64,000 nt of DNA from Collinsella sp. (GTDB taxonomy: Bacteria > Actinomycetota > Coriobacteriia > Coriobacteriales > Coriobacteriaceae). Location: positions 1 through 64,000 of the forward strand of contig DXMF01000022.1 in NCBI GenBank assembly GCA_019414345.1, written 5' to 3'. The notes beneath the pieces are model-generated. The model was not told the DNA's origin. It searched no databases and worked only from the letters and a program-made list of their open reading frames with translations. A program made the position numbers and the translations under genes. Positions 43,863 through 53,108 of this stretch are shown here, piece by piece. Within the stretch, counting starts at the first letter, position 1, and every line of letters begins with the position of its first letter.

Positions 43863-44798
43863 CTAATGTTCAATCCAACAGCGCAGGGTCTCGCCGGCTT
43901 GCAGGTGACGCAGATTCTCCGCGGCAATGTCGACCACATTGTTGAGCGTGGCTGCCAGGTGGAACCAGCCGGAGACGTGTGGCGTGATGAGCATATTAGG
44001 CGCATCCCACAGTGGGCTTGTCTCAGGCAACGGTTCGGGGTCGGTGACGTCGACCGCGGCGCCGGCGAGATGTCCCGACTCCAAGGCGGCAACCAAGTCG
44101 TCGGCGACCACAAGGTCGCCGCGGCCGCCGTTGGCAAAGAAGGCGCCCGGTTTCATCGCGGCGAAGAACTCGGCGTTCGCCAGGCCGCGGGTCTCGGGTG
44201 TGCTCGGCATAAAAGATGCGACGACGTCTGCCTCCGCCAAGCGCTCAGACAGGGCATCCATGCCGTCCATGTCCTCAAACACAATGGGGTAGACGAGCGG
44301 ATGGCGCTTGATGCCGCGGACGTGCGCACCCATGCCACGGCAGAGCGTGGCAAAGTGGCCGCCGATATCGCCCGCGCCCAGCACCAGCACGTTGGCGTTT
44401 TTGAGCGAGGTAACCGGCCCCAAATCCTTCCAGCGATGCTCACGCTGCAGGTCCTGGTAGCCGGGCAGGTGCTTCATCATGGAAAGGACCATGGCAAACA
44501 TATGCTCGCTCACGGCCTGACCGTAGGCGCCGATTGAGCAAGACAGCTTGGCTTCAGCCGGCACGGTGCCGGCGGTAAGGTAGTCGTCATAGCCGGCGGT
44601 CTGCAATTGCAACAGCTGGAGATGCTCGCATGCCGTGAGCATGTCAGGGCCGATGTTGCCCAGGATCACGTCGGCATCGGCGACCTGCTCGTGCGTGGCG
44701 GCGTCGGAGCTCGTGTAGATAAAGTCCTCGCCCGGAGCGCTCGACTCAAGAATTGCGCGATGGCGGTCGTTGACGGGCAACAAAACCAGGATGTTCAC
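43863..44798 (-). CDS. D-isomer-specific 2-hydroxyacid dehydrogenase
   Basis: This 311-residue NAD-dependent enzyme has the Rossmann loop VLGAGDIGGHF near residue 140, the NGGRGDLV segment (substrate/NAD side) and DVTDPEPLPETSPLW, then TPHVSGW with the catalytic His. It is like phosphoglycerate/lactate dehydrogenases but lacks an ACT domain. The substrate cannot be fixed. It follows MetAP on the same strand after a REP-like repeat. Confidence 0.9.
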   Translation of the reverse strand: MNILVLLPVNDRHRAILESSAPGEDFIYTSSDAATHEQVADADVILGNIGPDMLTACEHLQLLQLQTAGYDDYLTAGTVPAEAKLSCSIGAYGQAVSEHMFAMVLSMMKHLPGYQDLQREHRWKDLGPVTSLKNANVLVLGAGDIGGHFATLCRGMGAHVRGIKRHPLVYPIVFEDMDGMDALSERLAEADVVASFMPSTPETRGLANAEFFAAMKPGAFFANGGRGDLVVADDLVAALESGHLAGAAVDVTDPEPLPETSPLWDAPNMLITPHVSGWFHLAATLNNVVDIAAENLRHLQAGETLRCWIEH

Positions 44799-44818
44799 AA
44801 GCAGTCCTCTCCGCTCGA

Positions 44819-44861
44819 CCTGCCAAAAAGGGACAGGTTTATTTTTGGCAGGTTTTATCAG
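44819..44861 (+). repeat. REP-like repeat, CCTGCCAAAA family, copy 4
   Basis: The same unit is in plus orientation between the MetAP stop and the dehydrogenase start, both on the minus strand, so here it is antisense to its neighbours. A second hairpin around 44875-44925 (GCCGGGCTTCG/CGAAGCCCGGC) is the probable MetAP terminator. Confidence 0.85.
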
Positions 44862-44931
44862 ACAAAACGCTAAAAAACGCCGGGCTTCGTGATGGTTAAC
44901 ATATCCATCGCGAAGCCCGGCGCATCCACGG

Positions 44932-45819
44932 CTACCAGCTCAGCAGCTCGTAGCCATCCTCGGTCACCACGAGCTGTACCTCGCACTGGGCCGAATCGCT
45001 GCCGTCCTTGGTGCGCACGCACCAACCGTCGCCCTTGCTAATCTTGATGTCGGGCGCCCCGGCGTTGACCATGGGCTCGATGGTAAAGACCATGCCCGGA
45101 GCCATGATGGTGTCCACATCGGGCGCCTCGGTGGTAAAGCCCACAAACGGGTCCTCGTGGAACTCCTTACCGATGCCGTGTCCGCCGTACTCGCGCACCA
45201 CGCTAAAGCCGGCGTCCTCGACGGTCTTTTGCACGGCCTCGGCCATAACGGACAACGGCAGCCATGGCTTGACGGCCGCCAGACCCGCCTCCACGCTGGC
45301 ACGGGTGACGTCGACTAGGCGCTGGCGCTCGGCCGAGACCTCGCCGATGCAGAACATGCGGCTCGAGTCGCTAAAGTAGCCGTCTAGGATTGTGGAGCAG
45401 TCCACGTTGATGATGTCGCCCTCGTGCAACACGTCCGCATCGCAGGGGATGCCGTGGCAGACCACGTCGTTGATCGAGGTGCACACGCTCTTGGGGTAGC
45501 CCTCGTAGTGGAGGTCGGCCGGCGTGCCGCCATGCTCGACGGTGAAGTCGTAGATCATCTGATCGATCTGGTTGGTGGTCATGCCCGCGGCGATATGCTC
45601 GCCGACGTAGTCGAGCACGCCTACGTTGATGGCGGCCGAGCGCTTGATGCCCTCGATGTCGGCGGGCGTCTTGTAGAGCGTGCGGGGCAGAACCTCCCAG
45701 CCTTCCTCCCACAGGCGCTCGAGGCGCTCGTCGAAGGCGCTGTGACATTTCTTATATTTCTTGCCGCTGCCGCACCAGCAGGCGTCGTTGCGGCCGGGCA
45801 CAGGTCCGTTGTCAAACAT
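44932..45819 (-). CDS. map: Methionine aminopeptidase with N-terminal SEC-C zinc motif
   Basis: This 295-residue enzyme begins with a SEC-C motif (GRNDACWCGSGKKYKKCH; Cys-x-Cys...Cys-His), a zinc-binding module also found at the C-terminus of SecA. The type I MetAP domain follows: the metal Asp in INVDCSTILDGYFSDSS, the His in GGHGIGKEFHE, and the Glu in FTIEPM and near the C-terminus. It removes initiator Met. The SEC-C part may dock it on the ribosome. It is monocistronic with a likely terminator downstream. Confidence 0.95.
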   Translation of the reverse strand: MFDNGPVPGRNDACWCGSGKKYKKCHSAFDERLERLWEEGWEVLPRTLYKTPADIEGIKRSAAINVGVLDYVGEHIAAGMTTNQIDQMIYDFTVEHGGTPADLHYEGYPKSVCTSINDVVCHGIPCDADVLHEGDIINVDCSTILDGYFSDSSRMFCIGEVSAERQRLVDVTRASVEAGLAAVKPWLPLSVMAEAVQKTVEDAGFSVVREYGGHGIGKEFHEDPFVGFTTEAPDVDTIMAPGMVFTIEPMVNAGAPDIKISKGDGWCVRTKDGSDSAQCEVQLVVTEDGYELLSW

Positions 45820-45871
45820 GGCTAACTTCCTTTCATTCGCAGCTAGTATAGCCCACCCACGCGTCCATAAA

Positions 45872-45938
45872 AGTTGCGGTGATATAGTTCCGATTTAAGC
45901 GGTTTAACAGCACAAATAGGAACTATATCACCGCAACT
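45872..45938. repeat. Inverted repeat, GTTGCGGTGA family, copy 3
   Basis: Perfect 20-base arms (45872-45891, 45919-45938), AGTTGCGGTGATATAGTTCC and its complement, have a 27-base loop. It lies between the start of map and the end of the radical SAM gene. Confidence 0.8.
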
Positions 45939-45979
45939 GATGGAGCGGGGTGGTGGGCACGAGCTGCTGCGTGGTTTTG

Positions 45980-46756
45980 CTAGTAGCTCACCTGGCAGGG
46001 AATACCGAGGGCGCGCACGCGCGCGGCAATGGCGTCGAGTACCTCGGGCACTGCTTTGGCAAGGCCGGCGATCGGTGTTTCGCGCGCCACCGTGTAGATG
46101 GTCGCCTCCTGCGGGCGAATGCGCTCAAGCGCCGCGAGCCAGGGGGCAACGTACTCCTCGCCGGTGTTGTCGATGGGCTTGCCCCGGTACTCACCGCTCA
46201 AAAACATCGTCTGGATAATAACGTGACCGTTAAAGCTTGCGAACGTCTCGATCTGGTGCTTGACGTCGTAGGGGCCAACGGGCTGGTCGAGCAGCTGGAT
46301 AAACGCCGGGTCGACGGTATCGAGCTTAAGAATGTTGTCGTCGACCATCATGAGCGCATCGTGTACATGGGGACGGTCGGCGCGTGTGCCGTTGGAAAGC
46401 ACGGCAATCTTGGTGTTTGGGGCCAGCTGGTCGCGAAGCGCGACGGCACCGGCGATGGCCTGCGGAAACTCCGGTGCGGCGGTGGGCTCGCCGTTGCCTG
46501 CGAAGGTGATCACATCGGGGAGCTCGCCTTCGGCTGCCATCTCGCGCAGCTTTGCCTCGAGCGCGTCGAGTACCACGGCAGCTGTGTTGTACGGCTCATG
46601 GCAGGGGCGCTCGGCATTGAGACCGTTTTCGCAGTAAATGCAGTCGAACGTGCAGATTTTGCCGCTGGCCGGCATCATGTTGACGCCGAGCGAGAGACCA
46701 AGGCGACGGCTGCGAACGGGCCCAAAGATGGGGCTGGCATTCAAAAACGTAGACAT
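45980..46756 (-). CDS. Radical SAM protein
   Basis: This 258-residue radical SAM protein has the cluster motif CTFDCIYCE near the N-terminus, FAGNGEPTAAPEFP (SAM side) and a C-terminal VARETPIAG segment. I recall the layout as that of wyosine-base-like or PFL-activase-like small radical SAM proteins without extra clusters. The function is unknown. ATG 46756 has GAGGAG nine bases upstream; ATG 46762 would be too close. Confidence 0.85.
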   Translation of the reverse strand: MSTFLNASPIFGPVRSRRLGLSLGVNMMPASGKICTFDCIYCENGLNAERPCHEPYNTAAVVLDALEAKLREMAAEGELPDVITFAGNGEPTAAPEFPQAIAGAVALRDQLAPNTKIAVLSNGTRADRPHVHDALMMVDDNILKLDTVDPAFIQLLDQPVGPYDVKHQIETFASFNGHVIIQTMFLSGEYRGKPIDNTGEEYVAPWLAALERIRPQEATIYTVARETPIAGLAKAVPEVLDAIAARVRALGIPCQVSY

Positions 46757-46981
46757 AGGCATATGCTCCTCAAGACAATTGTGCCTAAGCATAGCATCGG
46801 CTCCAAAGCAAGGTGCGGGCTCTTGCTTTACAAGTTTCGTTTTTTCACGTCGCTCATTATGCCGTGCCATGAAAAGCCTCGGGTCGGGTACAGTTAATCT
46901 GTTAACAAGGCGTAAGGCAATGCGGGTCCATCCAACCGTACTGACGTGCGGCTGGATGGGCATTGATGACGGGGGCACAAC

Positions 46982-47779
46982 ATGGATTTTACGGTCGAGA
47001 ACGCGGGCACCACGATTGCCTGTCGCGAATATGCCGGCCCGGATGTATCGCCTGATGCTCCCGCCTTGGTGTGCGTGCACGGTGCGTGCGTCGACGGCGT
47101 CTTTTTTGACGCCATCGCCTGCGAGCTCGCCCGCGACTGTCGCGTCATTGCCTACGACCGCCGCGGTTGCGGCGAGAGTGGCGACGCTGCAGACGGACGC
47201 TACGACCTCGCCGCCCAAGCCGCCGACCTGCAAGCTGTTATCGAGCATATTGGCGCTCCGGCAAACGTGCTCGCGCACAGTGCCGGTACGCTGGTGACGC
47301 TGGAGCTTCTCCGTGCAAACCCTGCCATAATCTCGCGTGCGATTCTGCATGAACCCGCCGTGACGGATGAGGGCGCCGGCCTGGGCGCGGCCCCGGTTTT
47401 GCTCGAGATGATCGCCGCGGGAAAGGTCTCCAGGGCATTACGGGCCTTCCTGGGTGCCATCGGTGATTCGGACCCTGAGGCCCCCAAGTTAACCGAGGCA
47501 GAAGCCAAGCATGCCCTGCGCAACGGCCGCAGCTTCATGGCAAACGAATACGGGATTACTATGACCTGCGTTCCCGATTGGGATAGCGTTCGTGCGTCAA
47601 AAACGGTGGCCGCCGTGCTTTTGGGCGAGCTCTCGATTGGTACGCCCCGTGAGGCGGGAACGAGGATGGCGGCTGAGCTTTTGGACTCTCCACTCGTAAT
47701 GGTTCCCGGCGCGCACAACGGCCTGCGCGATCGCCCGGCAGCGGCTGCCCAGACTGTCCGTGGCATCCTGGGGTTCTAG
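46982..47779 (+). CDS. Alpha/beta hydrolase
   Basis: This 265-residue hydrolase has the oxyanion turn VHGACVD, the nucleophile elbow AHSAGT (Ser near residue 100) and the catalytic His in GAHNGL near the C-terminus. It lacks a signal peptide. The substrate is unknown. It lies divergent from the radical SAM gene. Confidence 0.9.
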   Translation: MDFTVENAGTTIACREYAGPDVSPDAPALVCVHGACVDGVFFDAIACELARDCRVIAYDRRGCGESGDAADGRYDLAAQAADLQAVIEHIGAPANVLAHSAGTLVTLELLRANPAIISRAILHEPAVTDEGAGLGAAPVLLEMIAAGKVSRALRAFLGAIGDSDPEAPKLTEAEAKHALRNGRSFMANEYGITMTCVPDWDSVRASKTVAAVLLGELSIGTPREAGTRMAAELLDSPLVMVPGAHNGLRDRPAAAAQTVRGILGF

Positions 47780-47990
47780 CAGCTGCAAAAAAACAAAACA
47801 GGCTTCATCCACAAACGTTTCGGCCGTGTTAACAAATGCGCTCAAAACCTTACGTTTGCGGCTTCAATCGCGCCGTCTGCCAACTCATAAAAATGTAACA
47901 GCATTCACGTGCCTACCTGCATCGACAAGGTGTTACCCTTGTAACATTTGGAACCCACCGCTCCATGCGAAACTATCGAAAGGGCCCCGT

Positions 47991-49871
47991 ATGCTCAATA
48001 ATCACGAGGTCAATCTAACCGACGAGGAGGCCGCCGCCGAGGTCGCCCGTGTCGCAAGGACCTACCCCGTGGTACGTTTGCTGTCGGCCGATCAGATTAA
48101 GAGCGAGCCTAACTGCCTGCTCGCCGGCGATCGCTGCCCTTGTCTGCGTCAGTCGAGTCTTGAGGCCTTGACAGATTCCGATGAGGTGTCGGAGCAACTG
48201 CTCAACGATGGTGTTGAGTACCGCGCCCGCCTGCGCCCTCTAAAGGTCGAGGGCGAGCCTCATGTCTTGCTGATGGTGCGTCCGATTGATGAGCAAGAGG
48301 CTGCAGAAGAGGACCTTGTCTACACCGACGTGCTGACGGGCGTGTGCAATCGTCGATATTACGAGGAAAAGCTCCGTAGCGCCCGCATGAAGGCCGGCGT
48401 TGCGATGATCGACCTTGATGATTTTAGGGTCTTCAACGATACGTGTGGCCGCCATGCCGGCGACCTTGCGCTCGGTGCTGTGGCAACAGCCATACGCAGC
48501 GGTATTCGTTCGACTGACGAACTTGTGCGCTATGGCTGCGACAAGTTTGTAGCTGTCATGCCCAATATTCCCTCCGATGACTTTGCCCGTCGTCTGCGTC
48601 AGGTATCCGATGCCGTTCATGCCACGATTATTCCGGGCCATGAGCACGTGAGCTTGACGGCATGTGTTGGTGGCGTTCGCATTCATGGCGAGACGGTCGA
48701 TGAGGGCGTTGGCCGCGCTGTCCAGTTACTGAGCCGTGCCAAGGCAAAAGCCGGTACGGTCGTGACCGATGGCGATTCCATCGAGGCCTTCCAAAGCGAA
48801 AAGCCTTCGGTGCTTATCGTCGATGACTCCGAGATGAACCGAGCCATTCTCAGCGAGATGCTCAAGGACGAGTATTGCATCCTCGAGGCCGATAACGGTC
48901 GTACGGCGCTCGATATGGTCGACCGTTATGGCGATGAGTTGTCGCTCGTGCTGCTGGACATTGTCATGCCGGGCGCGAGCGGCTTTGAGGTACTGGCCGA
49001 TCTGTCGCGCCGATCGGGTATCGACAATCTGCCTGTCATCATGATTTCGAGCGAAGATTCCGATGATATGGTTCTGCGCGCGTACGAGCTGGGCGCCTCA
49101 GACTATATCAACCGCCCGTTTGACTCCCGTGTCGTGCGCCGCCGCGTAAGCAACACCATCCGCCTATACGCCAAACAGCGCCGCCTGACGAACCTGCTGT
49201 CCCAGCAGTACAACGAGCGTGTCAAGAACAGTCGCATGCTCATCGATATCATGGCCGGCGTCATGGAGCTTCGCAACGGCGAGAGCGGCAGGCACGTTAC
49301 GAACATCGAGAAGCTGACCGAGCTGCTGCTTGGCTGTCTGGTCCAGCGTAGCGGCACGATCTCCCTCGACAATGAGGAACGCTCCACGATCGCCCTGGCT
49401 TCGGCGCTGCACGATATCGGCAAGATGTCGATTGACGATGCGATTCTCAACAAGCCCGGACGCCTTACGCCCGAGGAGTTCGAGATTATGAAGACGCATA
49501 CCACGATCGGCGCCGACATGCTGCGTGAGCTGGGTAGTCATCACGCCGGCAATGCGCTTATGGAATATGCGTACCAGATTGCGCGTTGGCACCACGAGCG
49601 CTGGGACGGCAAGGGTTATCCCGATGGCCTTAAGGGCGACGATATCCCCATCGCCGCGCAGGTGGTCTCGGTGGCTGACGTGTACGATGCACTGACGAGC
49701 GTGCGCGTGTACAAGGACGCTATCCCGCACGAGGAGGCGATCCAGATGATCCTGGACGGTAAGTGCGGCACCTTTAACCCGCTGCTGCTCGATTGTCTGC
49801 TCGAGGTGCAAGACCAAATTGCCGAGACGTTGGCACGCCCCGCCGATGTCGTCGCGTTTCCTACGATTTAG
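47991..49871 (+). CDS. Degenerate GGDEF - receiver - HD-GYP signalling protein
   Basis: This 626-residue protein has an N-terminal region, then a GGDEF domain at about 105-265 whose active loop is GCDKF (182-186), so diguanylate cyclase activity is probably lost. A receiver domain (about 272-395) has phospho-Asp in LLDIVMPG (Asp323). An HD-GYP domain follows with HDIGK (474-478) and HHERWDGKGYPDG (534-546), so c-di-GMP phosphodiesterase activity is likely. The unusual order (output both sides of REC) suggests that phosphorylation controls hydrolysis. GAAAGGG precedes the ATG. A histidine phosphotransfer gene follows. Confidence 0.92.
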   Translation: MLNNHEVNLTDEEAAAEVARVARTYPVVRLLSADQIKSEPNCLLAGDRCPCLRQSSLEALTDSDEVSEQLLNDGVEYRARLRPLKVEGEPHVLLMVRPIDEQEAAEEDLVYTDVLTGVCNRRYYEEKLRSARMKAGVAMIDLDDFRVFNDTCGRHAGDLALGAVATAIRSGIRSTDELVRYGCDKFVAVMPNIPSDDFARRLRQVSDAVHATIIPGHEHVSLTACVGGVRIHGETVDEGVGRAVQLLSRAKAKAGTVVTDGDSIEAFQSEKPSVLIVDDSEMNRAILSEMLKDEYCILEADNGRTALDMVDRYGDELSLVLLDIVMPGASGFEVLADLSRRSGIDNLPVIMISSEDSDDMVLRAYELGASDYINRPFDSRVVRRRVSNTIRLYAKQRRLTNLLSQQYNERVKNSRMLIDIMAGVMELRNGESGRHVTNIEKLTELLLGCLVQRSGTISLDNEERSTIALASALHDIGKMSIDDAILNKPGRLTPEEFEIMKTHTTIGADMLRELGSHHAGNALMEYAYQIARWHHERWDGKGYPDGLKGDDIPIAAQVVSVADVYDALTSVRVYKDAIPHEEAIQMILDGKCGTFNPLLLDCLLEVQDQIAETLARPADVVAFPTI

Positions 49872-49895
49872 TTTGACCAAAGGAGTTTTTAATCC

Positions 49896-50252
49896 ATGAT
49901 TTCCATGCGTGAGGCGTATGAGAAGATCGGCGCTAATTATGATGACGCGTGTGCTCGGCTGATGGGCGGGGAAATGCTTGCCCGCTTTGCCCTCAAGTTT
50001 TTAGATGACGAGAGCATGGACAAGCTGGAGGCTGCCATGGCGGCGGGAGACGCCGAGGAAGCGTTTATGGCAGCGCACACGCTCAAGGGCGTGAGCCAGA
50101 ACCTGGGATTCGATAATCTGTACGAGCCGGCGGTCGTGGTGACCGAGGCGCTGCGCGGCGCCGATGCCGTTGACGGCGCTCGCGAGGGAATGCATGCGCT
50201 GCAGCAGCAATATGCGGCTACGATGTCGGCCCTGCGCGAGGCGGCCGAGTAA
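49896..50252 (+). CDS. Histidine phosphotransfer (Hpt) protein
   Basis: This 118-residue helical protein has the Hpt phospho-His in MAAHTLKGVSQNLGF near residue 60. It lies 24 bases after the HD-GYP gene with AAGGAG upstream and likely exchanges phosphate with that protein's receiver domain. No histidine kinase is adjacent, so the kinase is elsewhere. Confidence 0.9.
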   Translation: MISMREAYEKIGANYDDACARLMGGEMLARFALKFLDDESMDKLEAAMAAGDAEEAFMAAHTLKGVSQNLGFDNLYEPAVVVTEALRGADAVDGAREGMHALQQQYAATMSALREAAE

Positions 50253-50276
50253 GAGGTTGTGAGCCTTGATGACTAT

Positions 50277-50340
50277 GAGAGTGGATAATCTCCCGTTTTA
50301 GGCCCGGTGGTGGCCTCAAAGTGGGAGATTATCCACTCTC
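50277..50340. repeat. Perfect 18-base inverted repeat downstream of the Hpt gene
   Basis: Arms GAGAGTGGATAATCTCCC (50277-50294) and its exact complement (50323-50340) have a 28-base loop. It probably terminates the c-di-GMP operon. Part of the arm recurs just downstream (AATCCACTCTCA near 50359-50371). Confidence 0.7.
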
Positions 50341-50482
50341 GTTCGATACGTGTCCAAAAATCCACTCTCACCCCTTCTGATTAGTGAATGGCCTATGCGC
50401 ACTGGCGGGGCTTTCCGCATGCAATCCATATCGTTGTTCGATAAACTATTCGGATAACGATAGATTCGATGAGGGTGAGTGT

Positions 50483-51043
50483 ATGTCCAACAGCGTTCAG
50501 CGTATGGCCAAGGCGGGCGAGACTGTAAGGAAGCTTGGCTTTTGCATGGCGGTCGTTTTTGCGGGAATGCTCGTCGCTTTCGCCGCGTTGGTTGTTTACG
50601 TGATCTGGTATGCGGTTGCAAACGCTGCTTCTGTCGATTCTTTCGGTGTTGTGACGCTTCTCAATGGCGGGTGCATCGTTATCCCAAGCGGACTGTGCAT
50701 GGCGCTTGCCATGGGTATTTCGCTTGTCGTTTTGTGCGGAATCAGCCGCGACATTTCGCGGGGCGTATCGCCCTTTACCAGGGCGCATGTGCGGCTTATC
50801 CGTGTTCTCGCGCTTGCCTTTGCTGTTAACGCCGCGGTTTCGCTTGTTGGTGCCTATGGATCGGTCAATCTCACCATTGGCGGACTGGAGCTTTACATCG
50901 TGCCTCATTCCTTTGTTATTGAGATTTGCCAAGGCGCTACCTTTGATGCGGGGTCGTTTATCGGCGCAGTTGTCTGTCTGTTTATCTCGGCGATTTGGAG
51001 TTATGCCTCGCTGCTCCAGGAGCAGTCTGACGAGCTTGTGTAG
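50483..51043 (+). CDS. DUF2975 family membrane protein
   Basis: This 186-residue protein has four membrane segments (VVFAGMLVAFAALVVYVIWY, LCMALAMGISLVVLCG, VLALAFAVNAAVSLVGAY, FIGAVVCLFISAIWSYA). This matches the DUF2975 pattern, and such genes usually sit beside a small HTH gene, as here. The start is ATG 50483 with GAGGGTGAG upstream; the open frame extends back without a ribosome site. It may sense a membrane signal and control the HTH partner. Confidence 0.82.
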   Translation: MSNSVQRMAKAGETVRKLGFCMAVVFAGMLVAFAALVVYVIWYAVANAASVDSFGVVTLLNGGCIVIPSGLCMALAMGISLVVLCGISRDISRGVSPFTRAHVRLIRVLALAFAVNAAVSLVGAYGSVNLTIGGLELYIVPHSFVIEICQGATFDAGSFIGAVVCLFISAIWSYASLLQEQSDELV

Positions 51044-51051
51044 GAGGAAAC

Positions 51052-51381
51052 ATGAGCTATCTCATCATCGAGCTTGAGACGCAGCTGCTTAAGACCGGAA
51101 AGACCAGCTCTGATCTGATTCGTGCCACGGGGCATACTCCGGCTAATATTTCTAAGCTAAGAAACGGAAAAATTAAAGCTATTCGTCTTAAGACGCTTCT
51201 TGAAATCTGTGATGAGCTTGATTGTCAACCGGGAGATATTATTCAGCGCGTGAGCGAGAAAGAGCTCGAGGAGCTTATTGTCGAGCGCGCAAAAAATGTC
51301 GTGAGACAGATGCGGGATGGCGGAGGCAACGAGGCGTCGCTTCCGACATCAGTCTTTGCTGTCGATTTGAGCGACGAGTAG
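51052..51381 (+). CDS. Small XRE-family HTH regulator
   Basis: This 109-residue protein has a YozG-like HTH (KTSSDLIRATGHTPANISKLRNG, by pattern) followed by ICDELDCQPGDI and a charged tail. It starts eight bases after the DUF2975 stop with AGGAGG, so the two are cotranscribed. It probably regulates itself or the downstream transporter. Confidence 0.88.
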   Translation: MSYLIIELETQLLKTGKTSSDLIRATGHTPANISKLRNGKIKAIRLKTLLEICDELDCQPGDIIQRVSEKELEELIVERAKNVVRQMRDGGGNEASLPTSVFAVDLSDE

Positions 51382-51416
51382 CATAAGACGAACAGCTAAA
51401 ACGAAGTATCAGCGTG

Positions 51417-51450
51417 AAGGGACCCGTGTCTAACACGGGTCCCTTCTTTT
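51417..51450 (+). terminator. Intrinsic terminator of the DUF2975-XRE operon
   Basis: A perfect 12-base GC-rich stem (AAGGGACCCGTG with its complement) and a TTTT tail lie 35 bases after the stop. Confidence 0.9.
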
Positions 51451-51458
51451 AGACTATC

Positions 51459-51487
51459 TTGACAAATATGAGTTATCGAAAAACAAT
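51459..51487 (+). promoter_or_regulatory. Promoter of the ABC-2 transporter operon
   Basis: TTGACA at 51459-51464 and AACAAT at 51482-51487 (17-base spacer) stand 39 bases upstream of the ATPase start codon. Confidence 0.65.
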
Positions 51488-51525
51488 AATAACCATGGAA
51501 AACGATAAAGGAAAGAAGGAACGAT

Positions 51526-52287
51526 ATGAGCGGTTTTTCTATCAAGCAGAACGGGGGCCCAATGAACGCATCAGCAATAAAGCTATCAAAAGTTTCAAAA
51601 CGCTACGGGAAACGGCGCGTTTTGCATGACGTTTCCTTCGAGGTGCATCAGTCTGAGCTCTGTGCCCTTGTTGGTGCAAACGGGGCGGGTAAAAGCACGC
51701 TTATTAAAATAGTGCTGGGCCTCTGTGAGCCATCGTCGGGGAGCGTGGAGCTCTTTGGAGGCAAGTCGAAAAAAGAGCTGAGCCTGATGCGGACGCGTGT
51801 CGGCTATGTGCCAGATTCCAGTGGAGCATACCAATCCCTCAGTGCGGTTGAGAATCTCCAAATCCGATGTTCGGAATGGGGGCTTGATGCGAATCGTGAG
51901 ATTCCTCGCGTTTTGAGCCTAGTCGGGCTGGACGTCGAAGAGAAAAAGAGCGTGAGCAGTTTTTCTCTGGGAATGAAACGGCGGCTGGATATAGCTACAG
52001 CTTTGTTGGGTGACACTGATCTGCTTATTTTTGATGAGCCAGCAAACGGGTTGGACCCGCTGGGCATCGAGAGTATATGGGCCCTTATCGGTCAATTGAA
52101 TCGAGAACAGGGTAAGACCATGCTCATCTCTAGCCATGATTTGGATGAGTTGACATCAGTTGCAACAAGTTGCGTGTTTATCCATGACGGCGAACTGCTG
52201 AAAAAGGAACCGATGGACGTCATAAGGGATGAGGCATCGTCCCTAAAAGAGTATTACAGGCGCTTGATGAACGCGGTCTCGCTATGA
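51526..52287 (+). CDS. ABC transporter ATPase, ABC-2/bacteriocin-immunity type
   Basis: This 253-residue ATPase has Walker A GANGAGKST, signature SFSLGMKRRLDIATAL and Walker B DLLIFDEPANGLDP, typical of CcmA/LanF-like ATPases. The start has AAGGAA upstream. It overlaps the next gene by four bases. With two membrane proteins it forms an exporter or self-protection transporter. Codon use is AT-richer than in the surroundings, a possible sign of transfer. Confidence 0.93.
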   Translation: MSGFSIKQNGGPMNASAIKLSKVSKRYGKRRVLHDVSFEVHQSELCALVGANGAGKSTLIKIVLGLCEPSSGSVELFGGKSKKELSLMRTRVGYVPDSSGAYQSLSAVENLQIRCSEWGLDANREIPRVLSLVGLDVEEKKSVSSFSLGMKRRLDIATALLGDTDLLIFDEPANGLDPLGIESIWALIGQLNREQGKTMLISSHDLDELTSVATSCVFIHDGELLKKEPMDVIRDEASSLKEYYRRLMNAVSL

Positions 52288-53108
52288 AGCGGGCGATCCA
52301 TCCCATAAAGGCAGATATGATGCGTCTACACAGGATGTTTCCGGCGCAGTTTGGTCTTACGCTTATGTTGGCGTGCGGTCTTCTCTTCGGTGTTTTTCTA
52401 AATAACGGAGCAACGTTGCTAGGCTTTGGCTATGGCGTTTGTGGGGAGGATATTGGTTTCCTCTGGAATGCAATCGATCCTTCTGCGCCTGATGAGTCCC
52501 TTGCGCGCAGCGCTTTTGCCGGTACATCCCTGTTCGTTCCACTCATCGTTTGTTTGGTGCTTTTACAGGAGCATGGCTATAAAGAGGGATACCGAATTTC
52601 TTCAGCAAGAGGTCTCGCCCGCTTTAATGGGGCTCTGGCACATGTGCTTTCGTCTGCTTTAATAGTCGGTGCAGCTTATAGCGCACTTTGCCTTCTTTTG
52701 TTTGCAATAGCCATAATGCGTGGGGGGCAAAACTACACGCACGGCATGCTGGCTGCATTTTTGCCTGCGATGATAATCAACGCCGTATTGGTGATATCGG
52801 TTGCGTTGGAGACGATGACCATCTATCGGATTACAGGCAGCGCTGTATTGAGCGGGGCTGTAATAATAATTGGATTTGTCATGAGCTTGACGCTCTACGG
52901 AACCTTCCTTCAGGCACCTATACCATCCTTGCGATGGATCTTCCTCCTTCCGGGGCCGTACCTTGGAGCCGGATGTGCCCTTGGGTATAGCGATATGGGG
53001 CAGCTGACGCTTCTGGGATATGGCGTGGCAGCTGGCTGTCTATCGGTATTGATTTACGCTCTCGTGACCTGTCGTGTCGGAGGTGTGCTCAATGGCTCGT
53101 CAGATTAA
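52284..53108 (+). CDS. ABC-2 type membrane subunit A
   Basis: This 274-residue protein has about six hydrophobic helices (such as FGLTLMLACGLLFGVFL and MIINAVLVISVALETM) but no recognised catalytic motif. ATG overlaps the ATPase stop, so translation is coupled. It is typical of the permease half of antibiotic/lantibiotic-type ABC-2 exporters. The family assignment rests on topology and gene context. Confidence 0.8.
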   Translation: MKRAIHPIKADMMRLHRMFPAQFGLTLMLACGLLFGVFLNNGATLLGFGYGVCGEDIGFLWNAIDPSAPDESLARSAFAGTSLFVPLIVCLVLLQEHGYKEGYRISSARGLARFNGALAHVLSSALIVGAAYSALCLLLFAIAIMRGGQNYTHGMLAAFLPAMIINAVLVISVALETMTIYRITGSAVLSGAVIIIGFVMSLTLYGTFLQAPIPSLRWIFLLPGPYLGAGCALGYSDMGQLTLLGYGVAAGCLSVLIYALVTCRVGGVLNGSSD

